Below, piece after piece: positions 48,942 to 60,519 of a stretch of 64,000 bases of DNA (the stretch's first letter is position 1; each line of letters begins with the position of its first letter). Made by a program: the position numbers and the translations under genes. This DNA comes from Microglena sp. YARC (Eukaryota; Chlorophyta; Chlorophyceae; Chlamydomonadales; Chlamydomonadaceae): the NCBI GenBank assembly GCA_022414725.1, contig CM039462.1, forward strand, positions 121,584,709 to 121,648,708, in the 5' to 3' direction. Under the pieces are notes generated by a model, which saw nothing but the letters and a program-made list of their open reading frames with translations, ran no database searches and was not told the origin of the DNA.

Positions 48942-49127
48942 GCGGAGCGCGCGCCGGCCCACTCGATCCATTCATCAAGCGTCCGTTCTTTTTTGTCAGA
49001 GGCCTCAATCTTCATAAACGCGACGAACTCTTCGGACGTGTAAGAGTCGTCCTTCTTTCCGCTCGGACGGGGACCTGTGTAGCAAACGACATCAGCTCGA
49101 CTCTTCGTTTTTTTTCGCTTGAGGCAT
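48938..49127 (-). pseudogene. Small acidic/basic protein, one-base shift in A8
   Basis: Starts MPQAKK at 49,127. The A8 run at 49,108-49,115 shifts the frame, after which SRADVVCYTGPRPSGKKDDS, SEEFVAFMKIEASDKKE and LDEWIEWAGARSA continue to a TGA that overlaps the next ATG. With one A removed the frame is open throughout (62 residues). Either a sequencing indel or a recent mutation explains this. Confidence 0.5.
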
Positions 49128-49309
49128 TTAATGAATGAATGAAAGTGTATATATTTGAAATTAAATATATTGATTGAGATCGAGATCTATTGATTGATCT
49201 ATTGTAACCACTCCTTGTCCCTGTGACAAAAAAATGGGAGTGTCTTTTTGACGGAACCACCAAGTCGCAGATGGGTTGTTGCTTGGCTGATCGTGCCACA
49301 TGGGATCAT

Positions 49310-49762
49310 TCAGTGAGTCAGCAGCTCGATCTCTCTGCACCCGCTACGCGGTGCCCGCACCCCCATCCAGAAAAAATATTGCTGTCAAGCAGAAGCCTGC
49401 TTGAGATCATGCGGTTTCTTTGGATGACCGGACCATAGTGAATGAGGTTGCGAAAACCGCGACACAATGCGCGGCTTCAATCAATTGAATACAAGTGGTC
49501 CGAGTGAGACTCGAAAAACGAGTGTAAACCACGCAAAGTCTGTACATATTACGCATTACAAACTCGAATCTCTCTCTGTCGAACTGCGACTCATTCAATG
49601 CGCGCTAACAAACCAGAATTCGCCCCCGTACAGACAGTTTTAGGATAAATCAGAATTAGATTTTGTTAGATGTACATCGGATTTGTGTTAGATACGCGTC
49701 GGTATCACACCGTGCTCGACACCCGACGTGGTGAGATGACATTTTAGAAATTTGGGCCAAAA
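49310..49762. repeat. Two-hairpin repeat I and third copy of the CCCCCGTACAGACAG block
   Basis: GAGTCAGCAGCTCGATCTCT, hairpin CACCCGCTACGCGGTG and CAAGCAGAAGCCTGCTTG (49,340-49,405), then GATGACCGGACCATAGTGAA. Bases 49,610-49,762 match 43,545-43,684 and 48,470-48,612 up to ATTTGGGCCAAA, where the palindrome begins instead of TGTCCAAGCAG. Confidence 0.85.
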
Positions 49763-50088
49763 TACACGGGGTGCTAACGTGGGCCGATAATTTTTCCAGA
49801 TAGAACACGGGGTGATAAATACGAGAACGGGGTGATAAACTGGGCCAAGATAGATTGTGTAATTAATCCAACTAAAAACCAAAAAATATTGTATCTAGAG
49901 ATAAAAATAGAATTACATTAATCCGCGGATTAATGTAATTCTATTTTTATCTCTAGATACAATATTTTTTGGTTTTTAGTTGGATTAATTACACAATCTA
50001 TCTTGGCCCAGTTTATCACCCCGTTCTCGTATTTATCACCCCGTGTTCTATCTGGAAAAATTATCGGCCCACGTTAGCACCCCGTGTA
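49763..50088. repeat. 326-bp perfect palindrome at the virus-like / host-like border
   Basis: Two 163-bp arms with no spacer, centred on CCGCGG at 49,923-49,928. I compared the arms base by base and found no mismatch. Outer ends are TACACGGGGTG and CACCCCGTGTA. The left side interrupts a repeat seen intact twice elsewhere, and the right side interrupts a copia Gag-protease frame. Confidence 0.95.
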
Positions 50089-51844
50089 GGTGAACTTGGA
50101 GGTCTGGGCACAGGTTGGTGGCTGCATGAATGCTGATGATGTTGGGCATGTTGCAGTCAGCAAGAAGTACATTGTTCAGGATGATCAGAGTCCTGCCATG
50201 GCCCTTGATCTTGGCCTTCCCTATCTGCTTGCAGAGGATAGGTGGAGAGTCTTGATCTGCCAGCTGCAGCCTAATAGGCTGTGGGAGGTCTTGAATGTCA
50301 TGCAGAGCAGAGATGTTACTGGTTGCATGAGAGTGTGCTGCAGTGTCTATGATCCATTCTGTCTGCAGTGTTGCCTGGAAAACTTCTCCATCTTCTATAG
50401 TGCATTCATCATCAGCACTTATTTGTCCAAAGAATGCTGTATTAGCCAGGGGGTCAGGTGGCAAGGCAAATGAAACAGACTTGCCTCTGGTTGGTGTAGC
50501 AAAGCTCATGGGCTGGGGGTTGTCTTCATCCAGTGCCAGGGACAGGAAGTTGTGTTCTTCACCCTCACTGTCAGATCTGACACTAGAGTTTGAGGTGGAC
50601 TGATCACCATCAGCAACGTGGGCATGGCGTCCCCTGCTTGGGTATCTTCTTAGACGCCTCCTGTCTGTACTGGTCTTCTTAGGAGTCTTCTTGTCGTCAT
50701 AATCCTTGTCATCTCCTGATCTGTTCTTGGGAGGTGACTTAGATCCATGGTCAGCATCATCTGAGTCAGCTGGCCTGAAAGCCAGGTCAGTGTCCTCACT
50801 GGTGCATTCTCTGGAGCTATGGCCTATTCCTCAACAGTTCCAGCAGATCATCTTCTTGTAGGAGATAGTCCTGTCTCTTAATGGGAGGTGCTTGCTGTTG
50901 AATGGCTTCCTGGCCCTGTAAGCTGCAGCTGCCATCTCAGCCTCTTCAGGAGATGGTGCAGGGTCGACTTGCTTCACTAAACACCAGTTGAAGAGGGCAC
51001 TTTGGAGCATAGCAAAGGTGGTGACAGCTGTGGGGTTGAACTGATTGATATACCCATCATATTCAGGGCGGGAGTTCAGTCCCTTGACAATAAGGGTTAG
51101 AAATGTGCTGATAGACACGATGTGGGTGCCTTGAATCTTGGGAATCTGAGAATACATATCAGCTGCCCTAGAGAGGTATGTCTGCAGGGATTCAGTGGGA
51201 GTCATACGTGTTCCCATTATGGCAGTCAGGGTGGTATGCTCTAGCCTGCTGCCGTCCTCAGAGTACATGGCATCCAGAAACCTGAAAGCTCTAGTGGCCA
51301 TATCTGTGTTAGCATGAATGGCCTGCTGGATGGGATCTGATACATGATCTATGATGATCTTGAAGGCCTTGTTGTTCTTCCAGGTGGAGATCCTGGTGGG
51401 GACACCATGAGCCGGAACAGCTGGATCAGCACCCGCAACAACAGGGTAAGTAATGTCTTCAGCAGGGTAACCATCAGAGTCGGCAGGTTCGCCAGCGACC
51501 ACCGCCTGTTGGCAGTCGAAAGCAACGGCAATGGTATCCCTATCTGATTTGAGGGCGAGAAGGATATTCTGCCTGGCGCAGCGCCAGTTGTAGAGGTTGT
51601 TTTCGTTGCCGGTGAATATGCGTGGGGAATATGCATGGTGAGGTCTTCTGTGTAGGATTCTTGGCGTTGTAGGTCGGAGTGTTGGGATAGGGGGAGTTAC
51701 GAGGGCGGGGCAGGGGAAGAGGGGATGGAGTGTGTGTGGGAATCGGCGATCCAAAGGGATCCAGCGGATTACCGGGGGTTGAACGTTGCCAAGCGGCAAT
51801 GTTCGACGACAGAAGCTGCTCTTAAGCTGGGGTCGTAGACACAT
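50089..51844 (-). pseudogene. Ty1/copia Gag-protease fragment, cut by the palindrome
   Basis: One frame from 51,844. A UBN2-type Gag core (STWKNNKAFKIIIDHVSDPI, TRAFRFLDAMYSEDGSRLEH, ESLQTYLSRAADMYSQIPK) is followed by a CCHC zinc knuckle CWNC-x4-H-x4-C whose first spacer position is a TGA stop (50,831-50,833). The frame continues with a basic linker and a copia protease start (WIIDTAAHSHATSNISALHD, D and A of the DT/SG-A motif), and ends at the palindrome, so integrase, RT and RNase H are missing. The TGA could be a simple C-to-T mutation of an Arg codon. It differs in sequence from the element at 52,809-58,591. Confidence 0.85.
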
Positions 51845-52808
51845 TGATCGTCTGAGATCAATACAGCACTGTGTGGGTCTCGGTGAGGGCGTCGTCCTAT
51901 ACTCACTTCATAGATTTCGGTGGCTTGTGGTCGCTCTTGCTTGCTCCAGTCGTAGGACGCAGTGGCAGATCCAAGGAGTCTTGGTAGGAAGCGGCAGGCG
52001 GAGCAGCGGGAAGTAGGATCCGCACAGGGAGTCCAGGTGCTTAGTTAAAACTCGGGCCTTCGACAAGTCAGAGGGGAACTGAATCCGAACGCGGAAATCA
52101 GCGGCTGTTCTTCGTTAGCGTCTAAAGATGGCTCACATAACCTGTTAATGTAAGATTATTACAACGGCATAGGCTCGATAGAGGAGAAGATGCTATTAAG
52201 CGCAACAGGCGCAATCATATAGAATAGAGATGTGTACTGCAGGGTACTGCAGTCACGTGCGGGCCACAGCTAGCCTGTGGCCTGGCGGCAGGCAACACGG
52301 TACCAGGAGGGAAAGGTACCGGTGTGCATTATGCCGACTCAGAGACTGATATATAAATCAGTCAATAACATATGTATGCAGGTGAGGAATGTAACATGCA
52401 TGAATACTTAGGCAGGCTACCTCGTCACATGGAGTCAAAACTATTGTCGAGGCATTCAGTTGACGTTTTGAAGCGGTTGCAACCAGGCCACGAGGGGTTG
52501 GAAGACTTGGAACAATTTTCAGCAGGTTCCCAAGAAGACTGCTCGAGCCCGCTTATTGCGGATGGAGTGGTTTGACCACAACATCAAGACTGTTCCTCTC
52601 ATTTCCCGACTCGACGGAATCAGAAACCGGGAACCCAACAATTTTTACCTCCTGTCAAGGAAGTGCCATGCTTTTCAAGTGCCACGCGCTAGGGGTGCTC
52701 AAAAGTAATAAGGCTTATATTGTTATATATCACACCCCTAGCAGATTGATTCAATAAGCATACCACGCCATGATACTTGTCTATGGCTCATGTGCTGCGT
52801 TTGTAGGG
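51845..52808. other. Probable 5' leader or LTR remains of the first copia element
   Basis: Bases 51,850-52,800 are non-coding. GGTACCAGGAGGGAAAGGTACC forms a short stem near 52,300. A 67-codon plus-strand frame at 52,372-52,575 has no recognisable content. Position suggests a decayed LTR, but I found no matching second copy. Confidence 0.35.
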
Positions 52809-53110
52809 TATCAGCTTGGATAACACTCCGGAGAGTGGACTTAGTGTGTGCAGCACGCCAATCTATAAATGCGGAGACGAGAATAAATATTACAAAAGAT
52901 AGTGGAACCATAAAGGGACACCAGCGGAGGAAAGGGGGGCGGTAGCCTGGAACCTGATCAGGGTACAGGTTAGACAGCGCGTGTCAGAAGAACCGATGAC
53001 GCAGTCAACAGTAAGCTGACATAGTACTGTCAGGACCGATAGTTCTAAGGAAGTACATAAGTAGTCACCAAGTCATAAAACGCGTGAGAGCACCGCAATT
53101 CATGCTGACA
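52809..53110 (-). repeat. 3' LTR
   Basis: Identical to 58,290-58,591 over 302 bases. It is preceded on the element strand by ATAGGTGGAG, a short purine-rich stretch that may serve as polypurine tract; CTCCACCTATG is duplicated at 53,110 and 53,146. Confidence 0.92.
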
Positions 53111-53508
53111 CTCCACCTATGACACAGGTGACATACAATACTACTTCTCCACCTATGGCACTGGTGACATAGAACTATATGTAACAGATTGAAAAAAAAA
53201 AAAAAAAATCAAAGAACTCCGAAAATTCGAGAGAACTTCAAATGGAAACCCAAAGGTTTATAGGAAGGAAAGAAACACGGCAAAAACCAAAATTTGCCAA
53301 GTTAGAAAAGGATGAAAACCGAATATCAAAGATGGGTAACAACGGTATAGAAAACCCGATCCGGTAATAGGAACCTAATGCCATACAATGATAACCAAAG
53401 AAACCGATGTAACAAAAAAAAAAGAATTATATACCCTAAGAAGAAGCGGTCATCCCAAGCATCCGCATAAACCTCCAGAACACAGCAGGATCAAGGGGAG
53501 CATGAGGA

Positions 53509-56500
53509 TCAAGGACCAAGTACCTTAAAGCCCTCAGGCTGGTGGCAGTACAGGTCCAGACCAGGTTCAAGGGGAGCATTCAGAAATGCAGTCTTGATGT
53601 CCAGCTGCCGAACAAACATCTTCCTATGAGTGATGGCAGCCAGGAGCACCCTCAGACCTGCTTTAGAAGAAACGGGGGCATATACATTATGAAAATCCAA
53701 CCCAGGACGCTGCAGAAAACCACGAACCACAAAACGTGCCTTGAAGCGAATAGAACCATCAACCCCAACCTTCTTCACAAATAACCACCTGCCAGACAGG
53801 ACCCTCTGTTTAGGAGGCAGTGGAGTGAGCGCCCAAGTGCCATGGGCATGTAGGGACGCCATCTCATCCTTCATAGCAAGGAGCCATTGATCCCTGTCAG
53901 GGTTGGTGGGAAGCATGGCAGCTTTGAAGGTCAGTTCAGTGGAAGTGGAAATGTATGCTCCCACGTACAAGCAGTGTACTTGTACATGAGCAGCGGGGAT
54001 ATCAGCAGTATCAGCAGTAACCGGTAGTATAGCCCCCAGTGCAGAACTACTGCCTGGTTGAACAGGGCCGGCCTTATTTGCCTCTATATCAACGAAGCCT
54101 GGGTCGACCGGAACACCCCAGCCATACGCAGTATCGGAACCCGACCAGTGTTCCAGATCATCACTTGCACTATCGGCAACGGCTACATCATCACATGGGC
54201 TTGACCCGAGTAATCCACCAGGGACGACAGGAGGCGTCTGAATGAACGACACCCGCGAGCCATCCGAGGTGGTCGGAGGTTGGCGACTATTAGTCAATGG
54301 ACCTGATCCAGGTACCACTATGATCGAAGGCTGTCGTAATCCTAAATCTTCACCGACGAAATGTGGCGCAGAGGAGGGCCTGGCGACCCCCTGCGATTCG
54401 GCTAAGATTTTGTCTGAAAGAACTGCAGAATCTCGCCCGCCCAGTGCCTTCACACACAATACAGCACCATCAGCCCCTGACCTGGGACGCAAGGTCATCC
54501 CATGATCAGGGCAGCGGTCGACAATTGGGGTTAGCAAAGGGTCAAGGGAATTAACCGTAGGCACAGGCATATGTCCGTTGATAGCGGCAGGGATGCGAGA
54601 GACATACGGCGACCCGTCATAGGGAGATAGCCCAGGAATACAGTTATGATCAAACTGCTCATAGAAGAGTACATCACGACTCTCTACTACCTGGCGCAAC
54701 TTAGGAACCCAAACAAAATAACCCTTACTCACCAGGGAATACCCAACCAGTCTACCAGATAACGCCCTTTCGTCCAGCTTGTTGCGCTTCTTCCCATTGA
54801 CTAACGTAACGTAGCAAGGGCATCCGAACACGCGCAACATCGACACATCAGGCTGAACCCCAAAGAAAAGCTCATGAGGAGTCTTATCTCCCTGATTGGG
54901 CAAGCGATTACGAAGGTAACACGCAGCTAGGAAGGCATAGGGCCAGAAAGACTTAGTTAGCTTAGACTCCAGGTGGATGCTCCTAGCTATAGACTGTAAG
55001 ACCCCATTGTACCTCTCCACAGTTGCATTCTGCTGTGCAGTGTATGCCAAAGATAACTCATGCACTGCCCCAACCGATATCAGCCAATCCTCAAACCACT
55101 TTTACTATAAACTCCTTAGCCCTGTCAGACCTCAGGCACTTAAAGGCAAACCCGTGCAGCTGATTCATCCATCTGAGGATGATAGTCTGAACTGCTAAGG
55201 GAGCTTCATCCCTGGTCCTCAAGCACAACACTTCAGCATAGCCAGAGTGTTGGTCTGTGAGGCACAGAATATAAAACTCCCCACGCAGACCTCTAATATG
55301 AACTGGCCCCATGATGTCCAAGTGAAGGCGTTGGAGAGGTGCATTGATCGGAGTCGTGCTTGCTTTAGGAAAAGGGAGACGTTTGCCCTTAGCCTTTTGA
55401 CAAGCATCACAAGGGATCTTAGCCAGTTTTTGGACCTGGTTGAGTGAGAGGGGTAAGTTCTTAACCATACCCTTCTTGACAAGTCTGTGCATGGCATCAT
55501 AGCCGGGGTGACCCAGCCGCCTATGCCACAGCCATTCAGGAGTGGTAGGGATAACAACTCCACCGTCCTCATCAACATCAAGTGCAAAAGCTGGGTAATT
55601 GTCAGCACCAAACGAACAGCCACTGGTGGTGTAACAAGGCCTACATGCAAACTTGTAAACACCATCACTGGAGGCAGGGAAGGACCAGATAATAGAAGAG
55701 CCCTGAGTGGCAGTGCAACTAATACTATCAAAAGAAATCTTGCAGTGGAGAGAATGAGCCACAGCATTTACTGACAGGAGGTTCACCGGACAGTGAGGTA
55801 TGTAGAGAACATTAGTTAGAATGATTGGTGTTGGTAACCAATCACTACATAACTCAATGGATCCCTTACCTACTGCCCGTTGAACCACACCATCACCAAA
55901 TCGAACTGATGGCAGATTCAGTGGAACATCAAACACAGTGAACAAAGATCTATCACCTGTGATGGACATTCCAGCTCCAGAATCCACATGCCAGACACCC
56001 TCAGACAGGCTCGGACTACACACATTTGAGAACCTAGAGGTGCAGGAGAATAGGACAGGGCTTACCTGCTACTTCTGCATAGCAAACCCATCAATTTGAG
56101 CCTGCAAGGAAGACTATTGCTTTGGAGTAAGGTGACCTGGAAGGGCCAGGTTAGCAGGCAACGGTGAAGGAAGCGTTGGTTCTGCACGACCAGGGACCCT
56201 TCGCAGGGCAGGGAACTTCGTCCAGCAACGGTCCTCCGAGTGACCATCCTTGTGGGGGCATGGTCCCCAGGTGCATTCCAGGCGCCTCTTGTTCGACCCA
56301 GAACCACCACCAGTCTTCTGCCGCCGCTGAAATGCAGCATTAGCAGGAAACTGAGGAGCGGTCCGGGACCAACCAGGATGCCTGGAATCCGACTGAGGGA
56401 GCGCTATGTTAAGAATATCTAGCTGCCTATATTCCTCTAGACAGGACCAGTACTCAACAGGTTGCTGGTTGTATATCAGGATACCATACTTAATCCGCAG

Positions 56501-58252
56501 CGTTTCGAACCGGGGCAGACTCGCACCTTGAACTATAATGCCCATGGCGTGACGCTGAGTCTGCGGAAACCCAGCACTGCGCAGGTCAGTGCACATACCG
56601 CGAACCCGACGAAAGAAAGCGTCAACGTGCTCATGAGTGCCCATGACCGAAGCATGATACTCCTTCAGCAAGAGAGGGACACGCGAGGCAAGGGCATCGG
56701 ACTGCTGCCTCCGGATATGCAAAAAAGATATCCCGAGGTGAAGCAAAGTCCCTATACACCTTGACTAGGGCATCCGTCATGTTGGCAAGCATCATGGATA
56801 AGATCATGAACTCTTGGCGGGGTAGGGTAAGCGCACTGAAACCCAACAGTGCAGGATCGACACTAGACTCACCATGAGAGGCCGAAGTTCCAGCAGCAGG
56901 AGGAGCACACCGAGGAGCTAAAGACTCACGAATCGCCAGGAAATACTCAGCAGCAAGACCAGCGTCATAAGCGCGCTGGTCATCTAAGTTCCTGATGAGA
57001 TCTAGGGAACGCGCAACACGCACAATGAGCTCGAAATCAGGACGAACAGGACAGAAAGGGAGTGGCACCTTAACAAACTGGTAACCTCGCAGGTCACTGT
57101 TCCTACGCCCAACCCCTCCAGAGGTCACACTATTAGCAGGAGGGTAGTTAATCCCTGGCATAACAGGTCCCAGAAAAGCCCGGCACTCTAGACCTAGCTC
57201 AGAATAAGCCATCACACGCCTAGGCCTAGGGCGACCCATGCTATCAACCATAGCCTGAGTGGCAGTCATATCCAGCCTACCGTACAGAGTGCGGTCCAAG
57301 GATTCCCCAGCATGTTGAGCTTGGCGAATAAGACGGCAGTCCTGCAGGGATAGACGCAGAGGATGTCAGCCATCGAGCAGATGCTCCCAGGAGTCGCATG
57401 ACAGCGAAGGAGGCACATATGGCGGAGGGCCAGGAGCAGGGGGCTGCTCCACAGGCGGAGGCGGGGGTGGAGGGGGCTCCTGCGAAGGGCCAGCAAAGGA
57501 TGCGCGGCCAGCAGCAGCAGCAGAAGCCTCTCGAGCACGAGTATTGTAGCCAGACAGACCTCGGTCCGGAGGCAAGGTGAAAGACGCAGACTTCTGCATC
57601 AAAGACGGCCTGGCCACCTCCGGGTGGACAGGTGGAAGGGGCGCAAGCAGAGGCGCAGAGACTGGATCAGGCGTAAACTCCGGGGAAGGCGCAAGAGCAG
57701 GTGCCGACAGAGGCTCATACACAGGAGAGACCGTAGAATTGAACACTCGAGTAGCAGTGGAAGGAGTGACTCCACCGAAGTCACCACTCATAGCACTCTG
57801 CAGATCTTCATCACCATCATCAGAGTCATCAGCATAGCCATCTGCACGGCGCGATGACGAGCAAGTTCTTGATAGTCGTAGTCAAAACGGGCATCAGGAG
57901 GAGGAGGCGCCCTTGCGTACTGGATAATCTGAGTGGAAGCACAGCAGAGTCGCATCAGAACGTCCTCAATCTCAGGAGAGAGACGTCGGACAGTAGCAGA
58001 AGGAGCCGTAAAGGTGGAGGATTGATTGGGGGGGGTTACTTCCACGATGGCGGAAGGACTCTCATGACCGCTAGCAGAGGCAGCTGGTGCACAGACGTCT
58101 AGCCAATCATCAAGAGGACCTGGGTCCTCCTTAGGAAGGACACGGTCGCAGCCATTGCTGATAATGACACTGCGCATCCCGCGCGTCCAAGATTCTCCAT
58201 TCTTGTCGTGGAGTTTCTCAAAATTAGCGGGAGGCCCTCGCGGAAGTTGCAT
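53509..58252 (-). pseudogene. Copia Gag-Pol, several frame breaks
   Basis: Order on the minus strand: Gag N-terminus PANFEKLHDKNGESWTRGMR (58,250-57,790); Pro-rich linker (57,791-57,366, ending at a TGA); Gag core (57,299-56,640) and CPHKDGHSEDRCWTKFP zinc-knuckle-like motif (~56,230). Then protease VWHVDSGAGMSITGDRSLF (56,020-55,960). Integrase follows, with the GAG-pre segment WLWHRRLGHPGYDAMHRLVK and core LHLDIMGPVHIRG, YNGVLQSIARSIHLESKLTK. RT_2 start is WLLAMKDEMASLHAHGTWAL, RFKARFVVRGFLQRPGLDFH, IKTAFLNAPLEPGL. The YVDD box and RNase H are absent. Frame shifts are near 57,800, 56,740 and 55,080. Confidence 0.9.
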
Positions 58253-58289
58253 CGCAAAGCAGTGGTAGTAAATGAGGGACCGTATAACC

Positions 58290-58591
58290 TATCAGCTTGG
58301 ATAACACTCCGGAGAGTGGACTTAGTGTGTGCAGCACGCCAATCTATAAATGCGGAGACGAGAATAAATATTACAAAAGATAGTGGAACCATAAAGGGAC
58401 ACCAGCGGAGGAAAGGGGGGCGGTAGCCTGGAACCTGATCAGGGTACAGGTTAGACAGCGCGTGTCAGAAGAACCGATGACGCAGTCAACAGTAAGCTGA
58501 CATAGTACTGTCAGGACCGATAGTTCTAAGGAAGTACATAAGTAGTCACCAAGTCATAAAACGCGTGAGAGCACCGCAATTCATGCTGACA
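58290..58591 (-). repeat. 5' LTR
   Basis: Identical copy of 52,809-53,110. The internal side continues GGTTATACGGTCCCTC on the element strand, where the primer-binding site should be; it does not start TGG and I cannot assign a tRNA. Confidence 0.92.
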
Positions 58592-58904
58592 TAGGGCTCT
58601 GGTTGAATGCACATGTATGCCTCTCTTTTGCTAGGTGGGACCACCAACTTTTCTGCCATTTTCATTTGGCATAGAAGTTATTATCCAATCATTGTTTTTT
58701 TTTATACTTCTGTAAGATTTGTTTTACCCACCCCTTCAGTTCCACAGTCTATTGCTATGAAAGGCGTTAATGGTCCGACTACCAGAACGGAGACCTTTCC
58801 CTAACGTTCCCTATCGTTCCCTATCGTTCCCTATCGTTCCCTAACGTTCCCTAAGATAGGGAATCCTTTCCCTATCGTTCCCTAATATTCCCTAAAAATG
58901 TGGG

Positions 58905-59195
58905 AAGCTTCCCTAAGACACACCTAAAAGCATGAAAACCAAGTGTCCTTTCCCTAACTTTCCCTAAACGTTCCCTACAGCAGTCGATAAAGCAGTGGAG
59001 CCGACTTAGGGAACGACAGGGAACGTTCCCTAACGTTAGGGAAAGTTAGGGAAAGGACACTTGGTTTTCATGCTTTTAGGTGTGTCTTAGGGAAGCTTCC
59101 CACATTTTTAGGGAATATTAGGGAACGATAGGTAAGACACACCTAAAAGCATGAAAACCAAGTGTCCTTTCCCTAACTTTCCCTAACGTTAGGGA
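58905..59195. repeat. Nested inverted/direct copies inside the CACTA-like element
   Basis: A ~63-bp block (AAGACACACCTAAAAGCATG, AAAACCAAGTGTCC, TTTCCCTAACTTTCCCTAA) occurs at 58,915, inverted at 59,037-59,100, and again direct at 59,132. The first two can form a long hairpin whose loop holds AGCAGTCGATAAAGCAGTGG. Confidence 0.85.
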
Positions 59196-60519
59196 ACGTT
59201 CCCTATCGTTCCCTAAGTCGACTTCACTGCTTTATCGACTGCTTTAGGGAACGTTTAGGGAAAGGATATCTGCGTTTCATGGAAACACGCGAGCAAGCAC
59301 GAAAGATATACGCGAGATTGCGAGAAAAATAGCCCTATAGCAACCTCCGTATTTTTACAGACCCGACGAATTACCCCCCAGGCAACCGGTGCCAGGCAAC
59401 CCACGTCATTTGTATACCAGTCCAAGCCAATCTCCGTCGTAATCATCGATCTCAGCACTGTCGAGCTTCTTGTAGGCTTGTCGTTCTCTCAGCCCCCTAT
59501 TGCTAGCTTCTCTCGGTCCTTTTTCCCCATCCTCTCTCTCTTCTCCTTTTCCTCTTCAGTTCGCATTTCCGGTCTGTTCGAATTTCGCATAGCTCCCAGA
59601 GCTGCGAGAGCCACGGAGATTCGGGTTTCCCCACAGTCTCAGTTTCTGCTTGTTTGGCATGCATGGGTCCCTACCCTTTTGCGCATCTCGCACTGCTGTA
59701 GCTCTACACTGCTCTAGGTCAGCTACGAAGCCGAAGCCTTAATTCCTCTTCGCCATCTACGTAGATCAAGAAGATGCCTTCTGTGTATCATCGTCCTCCT
59801 TGAAGCCTTCTTGAAGCCTTCCGCAGCAGCAGCCCTGTGGAATAAAAGTGAGTTTGACTGCTTCGGGTTCCCCTGCCATAGGGCGCTCAATGCGCGTGGC
59901 TGCGAAATTGGTGCTCTTTGCTAATTGTTTGCATTGATGCCTTCTACCTGGCCCATGCATGAGATCAAGTCGTCCTACCTCTTTGAGATTTTCTTTGTTC
60001 AATTTGGCTGATAAGTAGCTCTCAGACGAACATACCCTGCCGCTTGTTGCTGAGTGCCTTGTGATTGCATGCTGCTCAGCTCGACGGTAGCCAAACTTGT
60101 TGTTGCTTCTGCAGTAGCCATCACAAACCGAATTGTTGAGCATGCATCGATGATTCTGAGAAATTGGATTAGTTGCTACTAAAAGAGCATCACTCATCCC
60201 TCCCCCTAACTAAAACAACAACCTCAAGAATACTAACAAGGTAAAAAAAAATCCCCCCTTTATACGAAGATGGGGGCCCTAGGACGAAACACACCTTGAC
60301 CAAGGCCAGGCCTTAAGGGACAACTACTTGCTTGAGCTAGGCCGCCGCTTACTGAAATCAGCTGGGGCTCCTGGCTCTGGACTCTTGAAGGCTCTTGGCT
60401 CAGATGCTGAAAGGGAGAACAAGGTAGGATTTGGGAAATTAATTGTTTTAATCATGTATGTTACAATCTAGGGGTAGTCAAATTGTCCAACCTCGAACAA
60501 TCAAGCTGGCTGATACATA

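Larger units (their letters stand above)
52804..58596 (-). mobile_element. Copia-type LTR retrotransposon, internally deleted
   Basis: LTRs at 52,809-53,110 and 58,290-58,591 (302 bp, identical as read) begin TGTCAGC and end GCTGATA on the element strand. TAGGG flanks both sides (52,804-52,808 and 58,592-58,596), a 5-bp target duplication. The end is TG...TA rather than the usual TG...CA. Gag and pol lie on the minus strand. Only ~400 bases separate the last recognisable RT sequence from the 3' LTR, so most of RT and all of RNase H are gone. Identical LTRs suggest recent insertion. Confidence 0.9.

Noticed and set aside
53542..54505. Plus-strand frames across the copia element
   Set aside because: They are antisense to well-supported copia integrase and RT sequence.
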